64,000 bases of DNA from contig JBLIRR010000017.1 of the NCBI GenBank assembly GCA_049472395.1, forward strand, positions 53,248-117,247, given 5' to 3'. The notes beneath the pieces are model-generated. The model was not told the DNA's origin, ran no database searches, and was given only the letters and a program-made list of their open reading frames with translations. How positions within the stretch are numbered: the stretch's first letter is position 1; each line of letters begins with the position of its first letter. Shown here piece by piece: positions 61,301 through 64,000 of this stretch. Made by a program: the position numbers and the translations under genes. This stretch comes from JBLIRR01 sp049472395 (GTDB lineage Bacteria; SZUA-182; DTGQ01; JBLIRR01).

Positions 61301-64000
61301 CATCAGGATTTTGGATATAGATTAAATTACCCCATTCATCAAATTTCTTGATTGTTGTCCCCGCAGGAGTTTTTATTGTTCTTGTCCGATTCTCATATAT
61401 TATCTCGCGTTTTAGTTCACCGTTGATAAGCTCTTTTATAATCCTGCCCTCCTCATTGAAATGACGTTCAATACGCATCCCTTCACTTGTTACAACATTC
61501 GCATAATATTCTGCCCTTGTTGAGTCATAACGAAATGTATAATATTGTCCATTCCCGTTATCATCTAAAACACTTTCAACTTTGCCCGAGTAGTAATTAA
61601 TATGGACCGTATTGTCCAATGGATCGGTCTTACTGGTAATTCTTCCTGATTCGTCATATGTATAGTGCCATTCATTTCCCAAAACATCCGTTACCTTTGT
61701 GGGCCGCGCCCCGCCTGTATACTCTACATGTCTTCCGGTAAAGTCATATACTGCTCTGATGGAATTATCCTCATTACGTTCATACCACAGAATCTGACGT
61801 CCCGTTGCATCTTTAATACCCATGAGTTGCTTAGCCTCACCTGTTCCCTCATAAATAAATTCAACTCTATTGGTATTGTTGCGGTGCCCAAAGGCCATCT
61901 CATGCCCCCATTTGTCATATTCTTTCCACTCTCCCGAGGGACTTCTCCAGATGTATCCGTCCCAATCATAATATCCATCATGATCATAACGCCCTCCTAC
62001 TGTCCGAATGGTATAGCTTCCATCAACATATACGAAATCTTTGTGTTGATCGCGAGGGCCATCGGCATCGGGAATTGATCTGCATAGAGTCTCACCGGAA
62101 AGTTTATACCTTACCTTCGACTTATCCAAATAATGATAGGGGGGTAATAATCCTTCATGTGCTAGTACCGAACAATTAAAACCCCCGGAGAGAGTGTTCT
62201 TTTCATGGCTATCAACCCATCGATTATTCTCATAGATTCGGGTAACAGTAAGGTCATTGTTATTAAGATTTATAGGGAGATCTGATATTGGAAAGAAATA
62301 GCCGCCGAGATCACTGCAACAGGGCAGTGTAACACCTGAAAAAATACAGATATCGGGTCCTGGTTCATCAGAGTCAGAGGGTTCATGTTTATACGGACAC
62401 GGTTCTTCGCATGAGGACTCTTCGCTTCCACCTAATTCCTGGGCTTTTGGCCCTTCACTGACAACTTCATTTCTATGTCCCCCGCCTTTGGCATTACCAG
62501 CAATTATGACAGATATTGGTTCGGCTTCCTGACCACCGACAATGCTCTCTTTATCGACTTTAATCTTAGAAATAAGAGAGCATATCGTATCACACACAAT
62601 ATTTTCAGATTCATAAAAACAAGGAGTATAACAGTAATCAAAACATATTGGTTTCTGATAATTATATCCCCCTCCACCACCGGTTCCACCGGAGGATTCG
62701 GCGCTTTCTTCTCCTAACTTGGCAAGGCAGGTTATCCTGTAGGGGACTATTATCTGCTGCTTGGCATCTAAGGTTTCAGGGATAGCAGCCAGGGGTTGAT
62801 AATCATAATATTGATCACTTTCAGGAAAGGTACAATTCATCTCTTTTGCCTGAACAAGGCCATGATTGGTGAGGGTAAGCTCTCCATTATACACCTGTCC
62901 AACCTCCATATCGGGCAGGGTAATTCCCGCCGGCTTAACAACCACGACCGCGGCAGGCACATCGGTCTCAAAGGTGGTGGTAATTTTTACCTCATATTTG
63001 TCTTCAATGACCGTTGGCACCACTTCCCATTCCACAGTCACAAGTTTTGATTCCAAAAATACCTTCTCCGTTGCCGTTATCCCTGGCAGTATGTATAGGG
63101 TCCCGGAGCGTGCATCATGGCGACTTGCAGATACACGCCAATTGTATTTTCCGGTGGGCAAATCCTTAAACAGGTACTCCCCATACTCATCAGATACACC
63201 CGTATAGAGCAGATGAAGGAGCTGGCTGTGCTGCAAAGTGATAGAGGAGCCCTTAAGGCCGGTAATGGTCCCTCCCTGCCCATCATCTGTACCTGAATAC
63301 ATATCCCAAATGTGCATGAGCGCATCTCCTGTTTCAGATGAGGTGACTGTCGCATAAAGGTTAATATTTTGCTCCTCACAGTTACCTGCGCCTATACGCA
63401 ATCTATACTCATAGACACCGTCAGGCACATCACTGCCTGGCTGAAAAACGATACTTATATTGAGAGACTTTCCCACAGAAAGATCACCCTGGTCAGAGGC
63501 AACGCCCAGTTTAATCCACGAAAGCTCCGGCTGGGACTCTTGAGGATGAAGTGATACAGAGATATCATTGAGCATGCTTAATCCGGTATTTTTAAGATTT
63601 ATGGAGGCTGTTTCAGTGTGCTCCCTTTGCACCCCAATGTTCAAGAAGGAAGGAGTGAATTTCATCACAGGCACTGCCTCTTTGAAAGTATAATTGACGG
63701 TAACCCTCTCCCACTCCTGATCGCCCTCATCCGCCCGCACCACAAGCGCTATCGTCCCTTCATCAGGAGCAGAGTCTTGTGCCCTCACACTAAAATTAAG
63801 ATTCCCTGCTGCGTGCGGGCCAAGCTCTGAGCGCGGTGTGCCGCAATCTACAATGATGCCCTCAGGGAATGTATACTCGGGTTGATACTCGCTTTCATAG
63901 GAAAGGTTAAGGTTGTGAAGGGGGCTCTCTCCAAGGTTTTTCACCCGAATACTCATGGGTTGTGTATAATTTTTCGGTATTTGGCAATTAATACTCTTTG
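58374..64000 (-). CDS. Very large RHS/YD-repeat protein, 3' part (start outside window)
   Basis: At least 1,874 residues; the frame is open through 64000, so the N terminus lies beyond the window and the ATG at 63956 is internal. Order: CARDB/Ig-like domains (SINLKNTGLSMLN), a carboxypeptidase-regulatory-like domain (GEYLFKDLPTGKYNWRVSASR), a Cys-rich stretch (ICFDYCYTPC), a DUF6531-like entry (DLPINLNNNDLTVTRIYEN), about 25 YD repeats (YEYDAVGNLSAII type) and the RHS core (GRYISIDPIG...NFIDPFGL). After DPFGL comes a 130-residue variable tip with HAHWRCHDGSKGCIKPNG, ending in a Pro-rich tail. The tip may be a toxin, type unassigned. A candidate immunity gene follows. Confidence 0.93.
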   Translation of the reverse strand, partial: KSINCQIPKNYTQPMSIRVKNLGESPLHNLNLSYESEYQPEYTFPEGIIVDCGTPRSELGPHAAGNLNFSVRAQDSAPDEGTIALVVRADEGDQEWERVTVNYTFKEAVPVMKFTPSFLNIGVQREHTETASINLKNTGLSMLNDISVSLHPQESQPELSWIKLGVASDQGDLSVGKSLNISIVFQPGSDVPDGVYEYRLRIGAGNCEEQNINLYATVTSSETGDALMHIWDMYSGTDDGQGGTITGLKGSSITLQHSQLLHLLYTGVSDEYGEYLFKDLPTGKYNWRVSASRHDARSGTLYILPGITATEKVFLESKLVTVEWEVVPTVIEDKYEVKITTTFETDVPAAVVVVKPAGITLPDMEVGQVYNGELTLTNHGLVQAKEMNCTFPESDQYYDYQPLAAIPETLDAKQQIIVPYRITCLAKLGEESAESSGGTGGGGGYNYQKPICFDYCYTPCFYESENIVCDTICSLISKIKVDKESIVGGQEAEPISVIIAGNAKGGGHRNEVVSEGPKAQELGGSEESSCEEPCPYKHEPSDSDEPGPDICIFSGVTLPCCSDLGGYFFPISDLPINLNNNDLTVTRIYENNRWVDSHEKNTLSGGFNCSVLAHEGLLPPYHYLDKSKVRYKLSGETLCRSIPDADGPRDQHKDFVYVDGSYTIRTVGGRYDHDGYYDWDGYIWRSPSGEWKEYDKWGHEMAFGHRNNTNRVEFIYEGTGEAKQLMGIKDATGRQILWYERNEDNSIRAVYDFTGRHVEYTGGARPTKVTDVLGNEWHYTYDESGRITSKTDPLDNTVHINYYSGKVESVLDDNGNGQYYTFRYDSTRAEYYANVVTSEGMRIERHFNEEGRIIKELINGELKREIIYENRTRTIKTPAGTTIKKFDEWGNLIYIQNPDGTSHSYLYNRYSDLLEETNERGVVTRYSYDNRGNRIKMIEAAGTEYERITHYTYDEQGKGNLECITLPDGSEIRMEYDDYDHMIKITDAENNIIEYTYDDVGNIISKKDADENVWQYEYDKKNHLILETDPLYYETKYEYDAVGNLSAIIDAQDNRTEYAYDSHHKIKEIKDALGGIIRYEYNADGNLIENTDQMNNNTRYEYDDRQRRSTLTDPAENDIKYDYSDAVSCSSCASGGAVDQPSTIIYPTYTKHLEYDPMGRVVKEVDVLDENTSHETLYTYDAVGNLIEKTDPERNTTTYEYDVLNRLIKVTDAENGVTQYGYDIRDNLISVTDAEENITMFSYDRNGNKINERRHLGQEVSYGYDARGNLSSVIDAKNQKAVYNYDAAKRLSSIEYYSSSGNPMSDKTVTFDYDELGNVISYNDGITSATYTYDDLSRKLSETVNFGDFTLSYSYAYNPDGKKKSFKGPDDVTSDYSYIDGQLSIIHLPQVGDITFGEYDWLSPTRVNLPGGTVMNLDYDPLQRIKEIQSQDASNDIFIDYTYTRDTLGNVLSKATERGSYTYSYDKTYQLLSAGNPLDTTINDEAYTYNKIGNRLTASSQQGGWNYNENNQLTSIDDISFQYDENGNMIQKVLGGEATNYIYDIEDRLIQVEDGNGLIIGKYYYDPFGRRLWKEVGNVKTYFFYSDEGLIGEYNASGNEIRSYSYAPDSMWTTDPLFQKSGGTYYFYQNDHLGTPQKIIDASGDVVWAGVYNSFGNCEIIVEEIENNLRLPGQYCDEETGLYNNWNRYFEPAIGRYISIDPIGFWGGDNNLYRYVNNNPINFIDPFGLSKTIQCGPCKIIIDTDPHKGKHAHWRCHDGSKGCIKPNGKPCEKSGPPPNRVRKCLDKEKFFKPSECEDINTVPIPGQKPIPLIDLPDKPNIPIIIDLPTIPKLFPVLHAPNLPLLLIILPPELRADPSFPLYDPSTDPRYGGGT

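Noticed and set aside
1..64000. CRISPR array, tRNA or rRNA genes, phage genes
   Set aside because: No regular short repeats with spacers, no tRNA-like TPsiC/anticodon arrangement, no rRNA core sequence and no integrase, capsid or terminase was seen on reading both strands.
63956..64000. ATG at 63956 as the true start of the RHS gene
   Set aside because: The frame stays open to the window edge upstream of it and the encoded domain is already inside an Ig-like fold, so the gene starts outside the window.

Overview
The window looks like chromosomal DNA of an uncultured, low-GC, Gram-negative, probably anaerobic bacterium. The evidence is lipoprotein, Sec and Tat leaders, an LTD-repeat surface protein, a NapC-like multihaem cytochrome, a c-haem sensor kinase, a pyrophosphate-type phosphofructokinase, GTP-dependent PEP carboxykinase and the AmmeMemoRadiSam genes. 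Small families such as the GSU3473-like protein suggest Omnitrophota, Nitrospirota or Desulfobacterota-like lineages, but the sequence alone does not fix the phylum. No rRNA, tRNA, CRISPR array, phage block or intact insertion sequence was recognised.

Layout. 1-1310: a cut-off zinc dehydrogenase and an LsrF-type aldolase/thiolase. 1504-3828: an RpoD-like sigma factor and small proteins. 4128-11602: a signalling block of two Ser/Thr kinases (one TPR, one CHASE2), a LysM-like lipoprotein, an exported pentapeptide-repeat protein and two FHA proteins. 11801-19175: DUF72 and PEBP proteins, a MerR regulator, a MORN lipoprotein, exported proteins of unknown role, a Tat-exported DUF362 protein and SerA. 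19209-21098: PEP carboxykinase. 21205-21482: a MITE-like repeat. 21884-28310: a tandem kinase/pseudokinase-like protein, a CBS protein, a multihaem cytochrome, a haem-binding histidine kinase that lacks its phosphoacceptor histidine, and a GT-C-like membrane protein.

28628-35109 is one plus-strand run: a GT2 glycosyltransferase, a membrane-embedded spermidine-synthase-like protein, the AmmeMemoRadiSam radical SAM enzyme, a Memo-AMMECR1 fusion lipoprotein and a Cys-rich protein. 35114-39668 runs the other way: actin-like ATPase, amidase, polyprenyl synthetase and thioredoxin reductase. A 0.9-kb intergenic region (40589-41521) carries a cluster of DnaA-box-like 9-mers beside the phosphofructokinase gene. 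42975-46684 holds a sigma-54 activator and an APC permease with UspA domains.

46876-58211 is accessory in character: a triplicated LTD surface protein, a polytopic membrane protein paired with a vWA lipoprotein, a second MORN protein, a FeeM-like N-acyltransferase, a P-II-like gene running out of frame into a Kef-type antiporter, a radical SAM protein and a large imperfect inverted repeat. 58374-64000 is the 3' part of a very large RHS/YD-repeat protein, with a likely immunity gene just downstream.

The best candidates for something undescribed are the FHA-kinase locus with its shared DKT-type motif, the kinase/pseudokinase plus haem-sensor neighbourhood, the membrane protein/vWA lipoprotein pair and the exported Memo-AMMECR1 system.
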